Source: Palsa-504 sp963808315 (GTDB taxonomy: Bacteria; Actinomycetota; Actinomycetes; Streptosporangiales; Streptosporangiaceae). From it: a stretch of 64,000 nucleotides of DNA. Location of the stretch: the NCBI GenBank assembly GCA_963808315.1, contig CAWEFK010000003.1, forward strand, positions 70,368 through 134,367, given 5' to 3'. Shown piece after piece: positions 1 to 8,914 of this stretch (the first letter of the stretch is position 1; every line of letters begins with the position of its first letter). A program made the translations under genes and the position numbers. The notes below the pieces were generated by a model, which had not been told where the DNA came from, made no database searches, and saw only the letters and a list, made by a program, of their open reading frames with translations.

Positions 1-1061
1 GGATGGCAGAACGTGACGTGGCCGCCGCGGCGGTCGGGATCCCTGGGCGTGCCGATCGCGCAGCCAAGCGGGACGAGCCAGGCATCGGCGAGGTCGATGA
101 GGTAGCTGGTCAGCTTGGTGCTTTTGGCGCGTATCGGGCCGATGCCCGCCTCGAGCAGCAGCCGGGCCCCTTCTTCCACCGCGGCGGTGCCCAGGATCGC
201 CGGCGTTCCCGTGGTGAACTTGGCGATCCCGGCCGCGGGGTCGTACCTGGGGCCCATGGCGAACTGGTCACGCTGGGAGAACCAGCCCCAGATCGGCTGC
301 CGCAGTACCTCCCGCAGCCGACCCTGCACGTAGAGGAAGGCGGGGGCGCCTGGCCCGGAGTTGAGGTACTTGTAGGTGCAGCCGACGGCCAGGTCCACGT
401 CGCAGGCGTCGAGCTCGATGGGCACGGCGCCGACCGAGTGGCTCAGGTCCCACAGCATCAGCGCGCCGGCCTCGTGGGTGATCTCGGTGATGGCCGCCAG
501 GTCGGCCAGGGCGCCGCTGCGGTAGGCCACGTGGGACAGGCTGACCAGCGCGGTGTCCTCGTCGACGGCCGCGCGGACCGTATCGGCGGTCAGGCCCTCG
601 TTGATGTCGGTCGCCAGCATGCGCAGCTCGGCGCCGCGCTGCGCCGCGATTCCCTCGAGCACGTAGCGGTCGCTGGGGAAGTTGTCCGCGTCGGTGACGA
701 TCACCTGCCGCCCCGGCCGCGCGTCAAGCGCCGCGCACGCCAGCTTGTACAGGTTGACCGTGGTGTTGTCGGCGATCACGACCTGGCCGGCGGCCGCGCC
801 GGTGAGCTCGCCGACCAGGTCTCCCGCGCGGCCGGGCAAGTCGACCCAGTGATCCCACGACCTGGCCAGGGCGGCGCCCCATTCGGTCCGGATCATGCTG
901 TCCAGCCGTTGCATGGTGGCCAGCGGAAGCGCGCCCAGGGAATTGCCGTTGAGGTAGACCAGCGACGGGTCGTCCCAGGCGAACCGCGCCCGGTATCCGC
1001 CCAGCGGATCCGCCGCGTCCAGTTCCTCGGCGTGTGCTCGGTCCAAGATCTCCCTGGGCAT
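1..1061 (-). CDS. kynU: kynureninase, C-terminus cut by the window edge
   Basis: PLP-dependent hydrolase that cleaves kynurenine (or 3-hydroxykynurenine) to anthranilate (or 3-hydroxyanthranilate) and alanine, in cytoplasmic tryptophan catabolism. The reverse strand reads without interruption from ATG at 1061 to the left edge, about 353 residues of a family usually near 400-420. Visible family features are the N-terminal YLNGNSLG, the ADNTTVN segment, the DLSHSVGA stretch and the PLP-lysine motif CTYKYLNSGPGAP. The last codons read HVTFCHP, which matches the start of the C-terminal domain. The forward-strand frame over the same bases is a shadow. No other kyn gene is visible, so operon context lies off the left side. 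The assignment is firm; only the last part is missing. Confidence 0.93.
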   Translation of the reverse strand, partial: MPREILDRAHAEELDAADPLGGYRARFAWDDPSLVYLNGNSLGALPLATMQRLDSMIRTEWGAALARSWDHWVDLPGRAGDLVGELTGAAAGQVVIADNTTVNLYKLACAALDARPGRQVIVTDADNFPSDRYVLEGIAAQRGAELRMLATDINEGLTADTVRAAVDEDTALVSLSHVAYRSGALADLAAITEITHEAGALMLWDLSHSVGAVPIELDACDVDLAVGCTYKYLNSGPGAPAFLYVQGRLREVLRQPIWGWFSQRDQFAMGPRYDPAAGIAKFTTGTPAILGTAAVEEGARLLLEAGIGPIRAKSTKLTSYLIDLADAWLVPLGCAIGTPRDPDRRGGHVTFCH

Positions 1062-1102
1062 ACCGCTCACCCTAACCCCGCTGGCCCCCAGGCGAACCTG
1101 CC

Positions 1103-1235
1103 ACGGCCCGCGGGAATGCGGCGCCCGCGGCCCGCGGGGATGCGGCGCCCGCGGCCCGCGGCGGTAGCGGCCTAGCCGCGGCCCGCGGCGGTCGCGGGCC
1201 TAGCCGCGGCCCGTGGCGGTCGCGGGCCTAGCCGC
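1103..1235. repeat. GC-only short tandem repeats between kynU and the coiled-coil gene
   Basis: The stretch is built from repeated CCCGCGGCCCGCGG-like blocks and three copies of CTAGCCGCGGCCCGYGG followed by CGGTCGCGGG. Each block is close to palindromic, so strong hairpins are possible. It starts upstream of the kynU start codon on one side and overlaps the last codons of the neighbouring reverse-strand gene on the other. Replication slippage could expand or shrink it. No known element is recognised. Confidence 0.7.
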
Positions 1236-2429
1236 GGAGGGCTTCCCGTCTCGGCGGCACCGGGCGGCCTGGCGGCCGGAGTAGGGCTTCCGCCAGGGTG
1301 AGGACGGTCTCCTCCAGGGAGCTGAGGTGCGAGTCAACGTCGCGCTGCGCGGCCCCGACGATCCTCGCCACCGCGTTCTGGATCTCGGCTGACCCGGCCC
1401 GTGAGCAGGTGATCTCCAACTTGCCCTCGAACGTGCCGAACTTCTCGCCCAGCCCGTCGATCTGTCCTCCCATCCCCTCCAGCCGGCCGTCGAGCCCGTC
1501 GATCTGTGCGCCCATCCCTTCCAGCCGGCCGTCGAGCCCGTCGAGCCGGCCGTCGACCGCGCCGAGCTTGGTGTCGGTCGCGGCCAGGGTGTTGTCGATC
1601 GCGCTGACCCGGTCGTACTGGTCGTCCAGGCGCTCGTCCAGTCGTTCCAGCCTGGTGTCCAGGGCCGCGACCCGGCCTCCGACACCGGCCATGCTCGCCG
1701 CCAGGGCGTCCACGGCGGCCGTCACCGTCTCCATCGCCTGCGTGACCCGCCCGCCCGTCGCTTCGGCGCCGGTTTCCACCTTGGCCGCGAGCGCGCCGAA
1801 GCCCACCTCCGCGCGGCCCTTGACCGCCGAGATCTCCCTATCGAGCGGCCGGTCCGCTGACCGAGCTCGGCGACGGCATTGTCCAATCGGCTGAACCGGC
1901 TCGCCGCCGTTTCCATGCTCTGCTGCAGCCGGCCGAGGCTGTCCTGCAGCTTGGACAGGCGTTCGTCCTGCGCCCGCAACGCGTCCAGGGCCTGGCCGAT
2001 GATGTCGCACACCGACTGCAGGCGAGGGGGTGCCTGCTCGACGTGCTCGGGGCCGGTGCCGACGTCGGCCCTCGCCGCCGGCCGCTCAGCCGCCGGCCGC
2101 TCAGCCGCCGGCGCCACCTGGGCCCGGAGCATCTCGATGTGCTCAGCCAGGGACTCGGCCCACCGGGGCGGCCGGGCCGCGGTTTCGGCCATGTGATGGG
2201 CCAGGCCGTCCAGCCGGGCGGTCACGCCGCGGATCTCCCGCTCGCGTACCTCCTTCACCAGCCACTCGAGCCCCTCCATCCGCTGCCGGATGTCCTCCAG
2301 CGCGCCGGCGTTGGACTGCTGATCAGCCACATGGTCCTGGACGGTCCGCGCGAGCAACTCGCGCATGCGATCGGCCGCGGCCGGCCGGTTGGCACCGCGA
2401 AGCGGTATGTGGTTGCCCGGCTGATCCAT
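1228..2429 (-). CDS. coiled-coil protein of unknown function, one frameshift
   Basis: Not assigned to a family. Two overlapping reverse frames join into one protein of about 400 residues. The first runs from ATG at 2429 and the second continues after a frame change near 1855, to a stop at 1228. The product is hydrophilic and helical, with long heptad-like stretches (for example RLEGMGAQIDGLDGRLEGMG) and near-identical 11-14 residue tandem repeats visible in DNA at about 1465-1560. There is no signal peptide and no membrane segment. It ends in a region rich in Arg and Pro. It could be a structural or scaffold protein similar to the apolipoprotein-like coiled coils of actinobacteria. It stands alone, with no obvious operon partner. 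That it is a real gene is likely; its role is unknown. Confidence 0.6.
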
Positions 2430-2617
2430 GGTGCTCCTTCATGGGGATGGCCCGTCCCGGTGGTCGTTATGATCGGTTCCGGCGCGGCGAACCGACGCCG
2501 AACGACCCGCCAACTCTAGTATCGGTTCGTAATCGATCGTGTTCGAAGAGTAGAAGTAACGGTGGTCGGCCGGCCGGTGCGTTTGACGAGTCCGTCTGCT
2601 GCCACTACTGTTTCGAG

Positions 2618-2644
2618 TTAGCACTCACTTGTGTAGAGTGCTAA
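2618..2644. promoter_or_regulatory. CIRCE element, HrcA binding site
   Basis: Perfect inverted repeat TTAGCACTC-N9-GAGTGCTAA, about 97 bases before groES. This is the classic HrcA repressor site for heat-shock control of groESL. The rest of 2430-2740 holds no gene that I can support. It carries the promoter and 5' leader of groES on the right, and upstream sequence for the reverse coiled-coil gene on the left. Confidence 0.95.
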
Positions 2645-2740
2645 TGCGACGAGGCGGTCTGGCACCCGCGACGACAGGCAGCCGCGCTCGCTTTCTCTAG
2701 CAACTCACCATTAGCCTTTTCCGAAGGGGGAGGTCAGATC

Positions 2741-3052
2741 GTGACGACCGCCACCAAGGTAGTAATCAAGCCGCTCGAAGACCGCATTGTGGTCCGCACG
2801 CTCGAGGCGGAGCAGACCACGGCGTCCGGACTCGTGATCCCGGACACCGCCAAGGAGAAGCCCCAGGAGGGCGAAGTCCTTGCGGTGGGCCCGGGACGCT
2901 TTGACGACGCAGGTACCAAGCGTGTGCCGATCGATGTCAAGGTCGGCGACGTGGTGCTGTACAGCAAGTATGGCGGCACCGAAGTGAAGTACTCGGGCCA
3001 GGAGTACCTGGTGCTCTCTGCCCGTGACGTACTCGCCATTATCGACAAGTAG
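2741..3052 (+). CDS. groES: co-chaperonin GroES (Hsp10)
   Basis: Forms the seven-subunit lid that caps the GroEL folding chamber in the cytoplasm. The 103-residue product has the family hallmarks: IKPLEDRIVVR at the N-terminus, a mobile loop around TTASGLVIPDTAKEKPQEG, VGPGR, and the C-terminal GQEYLVLSARDVLAII. Length is normal for actinobacteria (about 100-103). The start is GTG at 2741, preceded by the strong ribosome site GGGGGAGG. It is the first gene after the CIRCE operator, so heat-shock control by HrcA is expected. groEL follows after 123 bases that can fold into hairpins. Confidence 0.98.
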   Translation: MTTATKVVIKPLEDRIVVRTLEAEQTTASGLVIPDTAKEKPQEGEVLAVGPGRFDDAGTKRVPIDVKVGDVVLYSKYGGTEVKYSGQEYLVLSARDVLAIIDK

Positions 3053-3064
3053 CAGTAGTTCGCG

Positions 3065-3137
3065 GGCTCCGGAGGCAAGACGTCGGCCAATCGCCGCCGT
3101 CGTGCCGCCGGAGCCTGTGAGCATGCCCTCGCATGCT
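3065..3137 (+). other. tandem hairpins between groES and groEL
   Basis: Two inverted repeats lie in the 123-base spacer. One has arms GGCTCCGG (3065-3072) and CCGGAGCC (3108-3115). The other has arms AGCATGC (3120-3126) and GCATGCT (3131-3137). Neither has a T-run, so they look like mRNA processing or stability structures rather than a full terminator. Cleavage of groESL transcripts between the two genes is known in mycobacteria; applying it here is inference. Confidence 0.55.
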
Positions 3138-3175
3138 GACTGAGAACTCGATCCAACCGTAGGTTGAGGTAGTAA

Positions 3176-4795
3176 ATGCCCAAGATCCTGGAGTTCGACG
3201 AGGCCGCCCGCCGCTCGCTTGAGCGTGGCGTCAACAAGCTCGCCGACGCCGTGAAGGTGACGCTCGGCCCGCTCGGCCGCAACGTCGTACTTGATAAAAA
3301 ATGGGGCGCCCCCACCATCACCAACGATGGCGTGACCGTCGCCAAGGAGGTGGAGCTGGAGGACCCGTACGAGAACATGGGCGCCCAGCTCGCCAAGGAG
3401 GTCGCCACCAAGACCAACGACGTCGCCGGAGACGGCACTACGACGGCGACGGTCCTGGCCCAGGCGATGGTGCACTTCGGGCTGCGTTCGGTTACGGCCG
3501 GCGCCAACCCGATGGACCTGAAGCGTGGTATTGACGCGGCCGCCGCCGAAATCTCCAAGCGGCTGCTTGAGTCCGCGCGTGACGTGGAGGAGCAGACCGA
3601 GATCGCGCACGTCGCGACGATCTCGGCGCAGGACGAGAAGATCGGCGAGCTGATCGCCGAGGCGTTCAGCAAGGTCGGCAAGGACGGTGTCATCACCGTC
3701 GAGGAATCGCCGACCATGGGCCTCGAGCTGGAGTTCACCGAAGGCCTGCAGTTCGACAAGGGTTACATTTCGCCCTACTTCATCACCGACCCCGAGCGTC
3801 TCGAGGCGGTGCTGGATGACCCGTACATCCTCATCCACCAGTCCAAGATTTCCTCGATGGCCGACTTCCTGCCGTTGCTCGAGAAGATCGCGCAGGTGAA
3901 GAGGCCGCTGCTGGTGATCGCCGAGGACGTCGAGGGCGAGGCGCTGGCCACCATCGTGGTGAACAAGCTGCGCGGCCTGCTCAACGTGACCGCCGTGAAG
4001 GCGCCCGGTTTCGGTGACCGACGCAAGGCCATGCTGGCCGACGTCGCCGCCCTGACCGGCGGCACCGTGGTGACCGAGGAGCTCGGCACCAAGCTGGAGT
4101 CGGTCGAGCTCGACACCCTGGGCCGCGCCCGCCGTGTCGTCATCACCAAGGACGACACCACGATCGTGGACGGTGCCGGCGACAAGAGCGAGATCGAGGA
4201 CAGGATCAGGCAGATCCGCACCGAGATCGACAACACCGACTCCGACTGGGACAAGGAGAAGCTGCAGGAACGGCTGGCCAAGCTGTCCGGCGGCGTCTGC
4301 GTCCTGCGGGTCGGTGCCGCCACCGAGGTGGAGCTCAAGGAGAAGAAGCACCGCCTGGAGGACGCCATCTCCGCCACTCGCGCGGCCATCGAGGAGGGCA
4401 TCATCGCCGGCGGCGGCAGCGCCCTGGTGCATGTGGCCACCGAGCTCGGTGACCTCGGCTTTACCGGCGACGAGGCGACCGGGGTGCGGGTTGTTCAGCG
4501 CGCCCTGTCCGAGCCGTGCCGCTGGATCGCGCTGAACGCGGGCCAGGAGGGCGGGGTGGTGACCGCCAAGGTCGCGACGCTGCCCGTGGGCCACGGTTAC
4601 AACGCGGCCACCGGCGAGTACGGTGACCTGATGGCTCAGGGCGTCATCGACCCGGTGAAGGTGACCAGGTCGGCCGTGCAGAACGCCGCGTCGATCGCCG
4701 GCATGCTGCTGACCACGGAGACCCTCGTGGTGGAGAAGCCGGAAGAGAAGGACTCGTCCGCGGCCGACGGCCACGGGCACAGCCACTCGCACTAG
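3176..4795 (+). CDS. groEL1: chaperonin GroEL, GroEL1 type with His-rich tail
   Basis: ATP-driven 60-kDa chaperonin. The 539-residue sequence carries the ATP-site motif DGVTVAKEVELEDPYENMGA and VAGDGTTTATVLAQ, the EGLQFDKGYISPYF apical segment, the APGFGDRRKAMLAD signature and the GGVCVLRVGAATEVELKEKK stretch. Most GroELs end in GGM repeats; this one ends in DGHGHSHSH. In actinobacteria a histidine-rich tail marks the GroEL1 paralogue that sits beside groES, whereas the housekeeping GroEL2 is usually elsewhere. The start ATG at 3176 is preceded by a GAGGTAG ribosome site. A strong terminator follows. The tail may bind metals or serve specialised clients, as proposed for mycobacterial GroEL1. 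Confidence 0.97.
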   Translation: MPKILEFDEAARRSLERGVNKLADAVKVTLGPLGRNVVLDKKWGAPTITNDGVTVAKEVELEDPYENMGAQLAKEVATKTNDVAGDGTTTATVLAQAMVHFGLRSVTAGANPMDLKRGIDAAAAEISKRLLESARDVEEQTEIAHVATISAQDEKIGELIAEAFSKVGKDGVITVEESPTMGLELEFTEGLQFDKGYISPYFITDPERLEAVLDDPYILIHQSKISSMADFLPLLEKIAQVKRPLLVIAEDVEGEALATIVVNKLRGLLNVTAVKAPGFGDRRKAMLADVAALTGGTVVTEELGTKLESVELDTLGRARRVVITKDDTTIVDGAGDKSEIEDRIRQIRTEIDNTDSDWDKEKLQERLAKLSGGVCVLRVGAATEVELKEKKHRLEDAISATRAAIEEGIIAGGGSALVHVATELGDLGFTGDEATGVRVVQRALSEPCRWIALNAGQEGGVVTAKVATLPVGHGYNAATGEYGDLMAQGVIDPVKVTRSAVQNAASIAGMLLTTETLVVEKPEEKDSSAADGHGHSHSH

Positions 4796-4853
4796 GCCAA
4801 CCCCAGCGCTAGGCTCCGCCCGGCCCACCGGCCGGGAAAGCCACAGGCACATG

Positions 4854-4886
4854 AAAGCCGGGTTTCACACCGTGAAACCCGGCTTT
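4854..4886 (+). terminator. intrinsic terminator-like hairpin after groEL1
   Basis: Perfect 15-bp arms AAAGCCGGGTTTCAC (4854-4868) and GTGAAACCCGGCTTT (4872-4886) with a 3-base loop, followed by CGTGCTGTTCC. The second arm ends in TTT but there is no long T-run, as is common for high-GC actinobacteria. It closes the groESL transcript before guaB. Confidence 0.85.
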
Positions 4887-5008
4887 CGTGCTGTTCCGGA
4901 ACCCGCCCCCGCCGCGAATAGCCGCGAACCTGGGGACACCGAAGCCGGCTGTCGCCCGGCTCAATAGGATGGAGGCATCCCCCCGCTGCCACTTTCGGTG
5001 AAGGTGCC

Positions 5009-6535
5009 ATGACTGATCACGTACCCCCGGGCCAGGACGACAAGTTCGCGCCCGTCGGGCTGACCTTCGACGACGTCCTGCTGCTGCCTGCTCATTCCAG
5101 CGTGCTGCCCAGTGAGGCCGACACGACGACCAGGATCACCCGCCGTTGCCAGCTCCGTGTCCCGCTCGTGTCGGCGTCCATGGACACCGTCACCGAGGCC
5201 AGGATGGCCATCGCCATGGCCCGCCAGGGCGGGGTCGGCGTGCTGCACCGCAACCTGTCCGTCGAGGAACAGGCCCAGCAGGTCGACATGGTGAAACGGT
5301 CCGAGGCGGGCATGATCACCCATCCGGTGACGTGCGGGCCGGACGCGACCATCGCCGACGTAGACGGGCTCTGCGGCCGGTACCGCATCTCCGGCGTTCC
5401 CGTGACCAGCGCCGATGGCGTTCTCGTCGGTATCGTCACCAACCGCGACATCAGGTTCGAGACGGACCATAGCCGCCGGGTGGCCGAAGTGATGACCCCG
5501 ATGCCCCTGGTCACCGCGCCGGTGGGGGTGGCCTCCGAGGAAGCGCTGCGGCTGCTGAGGCAGCACAAGGTGGAGAAGCTGCCGCTGGTCGACGACGCCG
5601 GACGGCTCCGCGGGCTGATCACGGTGAAGGACTTCACCAAGAGCGAGAAATTTCCCTACGCCACCAAAGACCTCGCCGGGCGGCTGGTGGTCGGGGCGGC
5701 CATCGGGGTAGGTGAGGACGCCAAGCGCCGGGCCCAGGCGCTCATCGAGACCGGCGTCGACTTCCTGGTGGTAGACACCGCGCACGGGCACGCACAGGGC
5801 GTGCTCGACATGGTGACCCAGATCAAGGCGAATTCCGACATCGAGGTGATCGGCGGCAACGTCGCCACCCGGGCCGGTGCGCAGGCCCTGGTGGACGCGG
5901 GCGCGGACGGCATCAAGGTGGGCGTCGGGCCCGGGTCCATCTGTACCACCAGGGTGGTGGCGGGGGTGGGCGTACCGCAGGTCACAGCGATCTATGAGGC
6001 CGCCAAGGCGGCCCGGCCCGCGGGCGTGCCCGTGATCGGTGACGGGGGCCTGCAGTACTCCGGTGATATCGCCAAGGCCATCGCCGCGGGCGCCGATACC
6101 GTCATGCTAGGCAGCCTGCTCGCCGGCTGTGAGGAAAGCCCCGGCGAGATGGTCTTCATCAACGGCAAGCAGTACAAGCTGTACCGGGGGATGGGATCGC
6201 TCGGCGCGCTGCGGAACCGTGAGCGCGGCCGTTCCTACTCCAAGGACCGCTATTTCCAGGACGATGTGCTGCGTGAGGACAAGCTCGTGCCTGAGGGCAT
6301 CGAGGGGCAGGTGCCCTACCGCGGCCCGCTGTCCGCGGTCGCCGGGCAACTGGTCGGCGGGCTCCGCGCGGCCATGGGCTACTGCGGTGCCCGGACCATC
6401 GCCGACCTGCAGGACGCGCGGTTCATCCAGATCACCGCGGCCGGGCTGACCGAGAGCCATCCGCACGACGTCAAGATGACCGTCGAGGCGCCGAACTACG
6501 GTGGCCGGCCGGGCCGGACCGGGTCCCAGACATGA
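5009..6535 (+). CDS. guaB: IMP dehydrogenase
   Basis: Oxidises IMP to XMP with NAD+, the committed step of GMP synthesis. The 508-residue protein has the TFDDVLLLPAHSSVLPSE N-terminus, two CBS domains at about 100-225 inserted in the TIM barrel, the substrate and catalytic loop GVGPGSICTTRVVAGVGVPQ with catalytic Cys at residue 312, and the flap region around YRGMGSLGA. The start ATG at 5009 has a GGTG ribosome-site-like sequence. The stop overlaps the start of the next gene (ATGA at 6532-6535), so the two are translationally coupled. Length and motifs are those of a complete enzyme. Confidence 0.98.
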   Translation: MTDHVPPGQDDKFAPVGLTFDDVLLLPAHSSVLPSEADTTTRITRRCQLRVPLVSASMDTVTEARMAIAMARQGGVGVLHRNLSVEEQAQQVDMVKRSEAGMITHPVTCGPDATIADVDGLCGRYRISGVPVTSADGVLVGIVTNRDIRFETDHSRRVAEVMTPMPLVTAPVGVASEEALRLLRQHKVEKLPLVDDAGRLRGLITVKDFTKSEKFPYATKDLAGRLVVGAAIGVGEDAKRRAQALIETGVDFLVVDTAHGHAQGVLDMVTQIKANSDIEVIGGNVATRAGAQALVDAGADGIKVGVGPGSICTTRVVAGVGVPQVTAIYEAAKAARPAGVPVIGDGGLQYSGDIAKAIAAGADTVMLGSLLAGCEESPGEMVFINGKQYKLYRGMGSLGALRNRERGRSYSKDRYFQDDVLREDKLVPEGIEGQVPYRGPLSAVAGQLVGGLRAAMGYCGARTIADLQDARFIQITAAGLTESHPHDVKMTVEAPNYGGRPGRTGSQT

Positions 6536-7665
6536 GCGACGTGGAGATCGGCCGGGGCAAGACCGGGCGCCGGGCCTATTCGCTGAACGAGATCGGCATC
6601 GTCCCCGCCCGCCGGACGCGAGACCCGGAGGAGGTGTCGATCGCCTGGCAGATCGACGCCTACCGGTTTGAGCTGCCGCTGATGGCCTGCCCGATGGACA
6701 GCGTGGTGTCGCCCGCCACCGCCATCAGCATCGGCCGCCTGGGTGGGCTTGGCGTGCTCGACCTGGAAGGACTGTGGACGCGCTACGAGGACCCTGAGCC
6801 GCTGCTCGCCGAGGTCACCGAGCTCGACGAGCAGGCCGCCACCCGGCGGCTGCAGGCCATGTACGCCGAGCCCATCTCCGAGGACCTCATCGGCCGCCGG
6901 ATCTCCGAGATCGCGCGGGCCGGCGTGACCACCGCGGCGAGCCTGTCGCCGCAGCGGACCGCGAGGTACGCCAAGGCGGTGGTGGACGCGGGCGTGGACA
7001 TCTTCGTGATCCGCGGCACTACGGTGTCGGCCGAGCACGTCTCCGGCCGGGCCGAGCCGCTCAACCTCAAGCAGTTCATCTACGAGCTCGACGTCCCGGT
7101 GGTGGTAGGCGGCTGCGCGACCTACACCGCCGCGCTGCACCTGATGCGCACCGGCGCCGCCGGAGTGCTGGTGGGATTCGGCGGAGGTTCCGGCCACACC
7201 ACGGTGACGGTCCTCGGTGTCGCGGTGCCGATGGCCACCGCGGTCGCGGATGTGGCCGCGGCGCGGCGCGACTACCTGGACGAGTCCGGCGGCCGCTACG
7301 TGCACGTGATCGCGGACGGATCGATGACCAGCAGCGGCGACATCGCCAAGGCCCTGGCCATCGGCGCCGACGCGGTGATGGTGGGCTCCCCGCTGGCCCG
7401 GGCCGAGCAGGCCCCCGGCCGGGGCTACCACTGGGGCAGTGAGGCCAATCACACCGAGCTGCCCAGGGGAGCCCGGGTCCGGGTCGGCACGATCGGTACG
7501 CTCGAGCAGATCCTGCACGGCCCGTCCACCGTCCCGGACGGCTCGATGAACCTGATGGGCGCGCTGCGCCGGACGATGGCCACGGCCGGCTACTCCGACC
7601 TGAAGGAATTCCAGCGGGTCGAGGTGGTCGTCGCCGATTCCGGTCTGCCCGGCGGCCGCCGCTAG
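6532..7665 (+). CDS. guaB3: GuaB3-family IMP dehydrogenase-like protein
   Basis: A 377-residue TIM-barrel protein of the IMPDH/GMP reductase family without CBS domains, typical of the GuaB3 group that follows guaB in actinobacteria. Visible features are EIGRGKTGRRAY at the start, the DEIGIVP-like NEIGIVPARRTRDPEEVS, CPMDSVVSPATA, and the barrel segment VIADGSMTSSGDIAKALAIG. The catalytic SICTT loop of true IMPDH is not present: the equivalent region reads VLVGFGGGSGHTTVTVLG. It probably does not make XMP by the same chemistry; some cyanobacterial and actinobacterial GuaB3 proteins act as GMP reductases. Coupled by ATGA to guaB. Confidence 0.93.
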   Translation: MSDVEIGRGKTGRRAYSLNEIGIVPARRTRDPEEVSIAWQIDAYRFELPLMACPMDSVVSPATAISIGRLGGLGVLDLEGLWTRYEDPEPLLAEVTELDEQAATRRLQAMYAEPISEDLIGRRISEIARAGVTTAASLSPQRTARYAKAVVDAGVDIFVIRGTTVSAEHVSGRAEPLNLKQFIYELDVPVVVGGCATYTAALHLMRTGAAGVLVGFGGGSGHTTVTVLGVAVPMATAVADVAAARRDYLDESGGRYVHVIADGSMTSSGDIAKALAIGADAVMVGSPLARAEQAPGRGYHWGSEANHTELPRGARVRVGTIGTLEQILHGPSTVPDGSMNLMGALRRTMATAGYSDLKEFQRVEVVVADSGLPGGRR

Positions 7666-7675
7666 ACTCCTGCGC

Positions 7676-8698
7676 ATGGCTCAGCCCGCACCGTCCCGGC
7701 CCCGGGTGCTCTCCGGCATCCAGCCCACCGCTGACTCCTTCCACCTGGGCAACTACCTGGGTGCCGTGCGCCAGTGGGTCGCGCTGCAGGACAACTACGA
7801 CGCCTTCTACTGCGTCGTCGACCTGCACGCGATCACGGTGCCGCAGGACCCGGCCCAGCTCTCCCGCCGGACCAGGGTCGCCGCCGCCCAGCTGCTCGGC
7901 GCCGGGCTGGACCCGGACCGGTGCACCCTGTTCGTGCAGAGCCATGTGGCCGAGCACGCCGAGCTAGCCTGGATCCTCAGCTGCCTGACCGGGTTCGGCG
8001 AGGCGAGCCGGATGATTCAGTTCAAGGACAAGTCCTCCAGGGATGGCCAGGACCAGGCCTCCGTCGGCCTGTTCACCTACCCCGTCCTGCAAGCCGCAGA
8101 CATCCTGCTCTACCAGGCCGACCAGGTGCCGGTGGGCGAAGACCAGCGGCAGCACCTGGAGCTCAGCCGGACGCTGGCCAACCGGTTCAACCACAGGTTC
8201 GGCCCGACGTTCGTGCCGCCGCAGCCGTACATCCTGGCCGACGTGGCCAAGATCTATGATCTCCAGGACCCGACGGCCAAGATGAGCAAGTCGTCGTCCT
8301 CGCCGCAGGGCATCATCGACGTACTGGACGATCCGGCCGTGATCCGCAAGAAGATCGCTCGCGCGGTCACCGACGCGGGTTCGGAGGTCCGGGCCGACCC
8401 GGAGGCCAAACCGGGCGTGACCAACCTGCTCCGCATCTACTCGGCCCTGTCCGACGAGCCGGTCGCCGCGCTCGAGGCCAGGTACTCCGGCGCGGGCTAC
8501 GGCGGGTTCAAGAAGGACCTGGCCGAACTCATCGTGGCCACGTTCGCCCCGATCAGGGAGAAGACACAGCAGATTCTCGCCGATGAGGCTGGGCTGGACC
8601 ACATACTCGCCCGCGGGGCCGCGCAAGCCCGCCAGGTGGCCGGCCAGACCATGGCGGTCACCCGCGACCGCATCGGCCTACTCCAGCCAACCCCCTAA
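7676..8698 (+). CDS. trpS: tryptophanyl-tRNA synthetase
   Basis: Class I synthetase charging tRNA-Trp in the cytoplasm. The 340-residue product has the HIGH-type motif within SFHLGNYLGAVRQW, the GVGEDQ-like VGEDQRQHLELSR segment that contacts tryptophan and ATP, and the KMSKS loop KMSKSSSSPQG. Length is normal for the bacterial enzyme (330-340). The ATG at 7676 lies 10 bases after the guaB3 stop without a clear ribosome site, so translation is probably coupled. A 46-base palindrome (8739-8784) follows and separates it from the convergent carboxypeptidase gene. Confidence 0.97.
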   Translation: MAQPAPSRPRVLSGIQPTADSFHLGNYLGAVRQWVALQDNYDAFYCVVDLHAITVPQDPAQLSRRTRVAAAQLLGAGLDPDRCTLFVQSHVAEHAELAWILSCLTGFGEASRMIQFKDKSSRDGQDQASVGLFTYPVLQAADILLYQADQVPVGEDQRQHLELSRTLANRFNHRFGPTFVPPQPYILADVAKIYDLQDPTAKMSKSSSSPQGIIDVLDDPAVIRKKIARAVTDAGSEVRADPEAKPGVTNLLRIYSALSDEPVAALEARYSGAGYGGFKKDLAELIVATFAPIREKTQQILADEAGLDHILARGAAQARQVAGQTMAVTRDRIGLLQPTP

Positions 8699-8738
8699 AC
8701 CCCCCCGATTCCCGCCCCAGAAAAGCGGTCCGGCCAAC

Positions 8739-8784
8739 ATTGTGGATCGCTACCCCCGCCATACGGGTAGTACCGATCCACAAT
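8739..8784. repeat. 46-base dispersed palindrome, copy 1
   Basis: Inverted repeat with outer arms ATTGTGGATC and GATCCACAAT and inner arms TACCC and GGGTA. A second copy of exactly the same length with the same arm layout lies at 41853-41898. This copy sits between the convergent trpS and carboxypeptidase genes and could act as a two-way terminator, although the second copy is in a divergent region. It resembles REP-type extragenic palindromes; the family is not one I can name. Confidence 0.8.
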
Positions 8785-8914
8785 GATGAGCGTCACCGGG
8801 CGTGAAGTCTCTCCAGCCCCAGCAGAAGCAGCTTTCTCGGGCTGAGCTGGGCGGTTACAGGGCGCCGACCCCTGGACCCCTAGACCTCCCCGGGGCCCCC
8901 CGCCTCCCCGCCGG

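Noticed and set aside
3..1175. 390-codon forward frame at the left edge
   Set aside because: Lies opposite kynureninase, whose reverse reading is fully conserved.
2711..4852. 713-codon reverse-strand frame opposite groES-groEL1
   Set aside because: Shadow of the chaperonin genes; high GC leaves long open frames on the other strand and the product has no coherent motifs.
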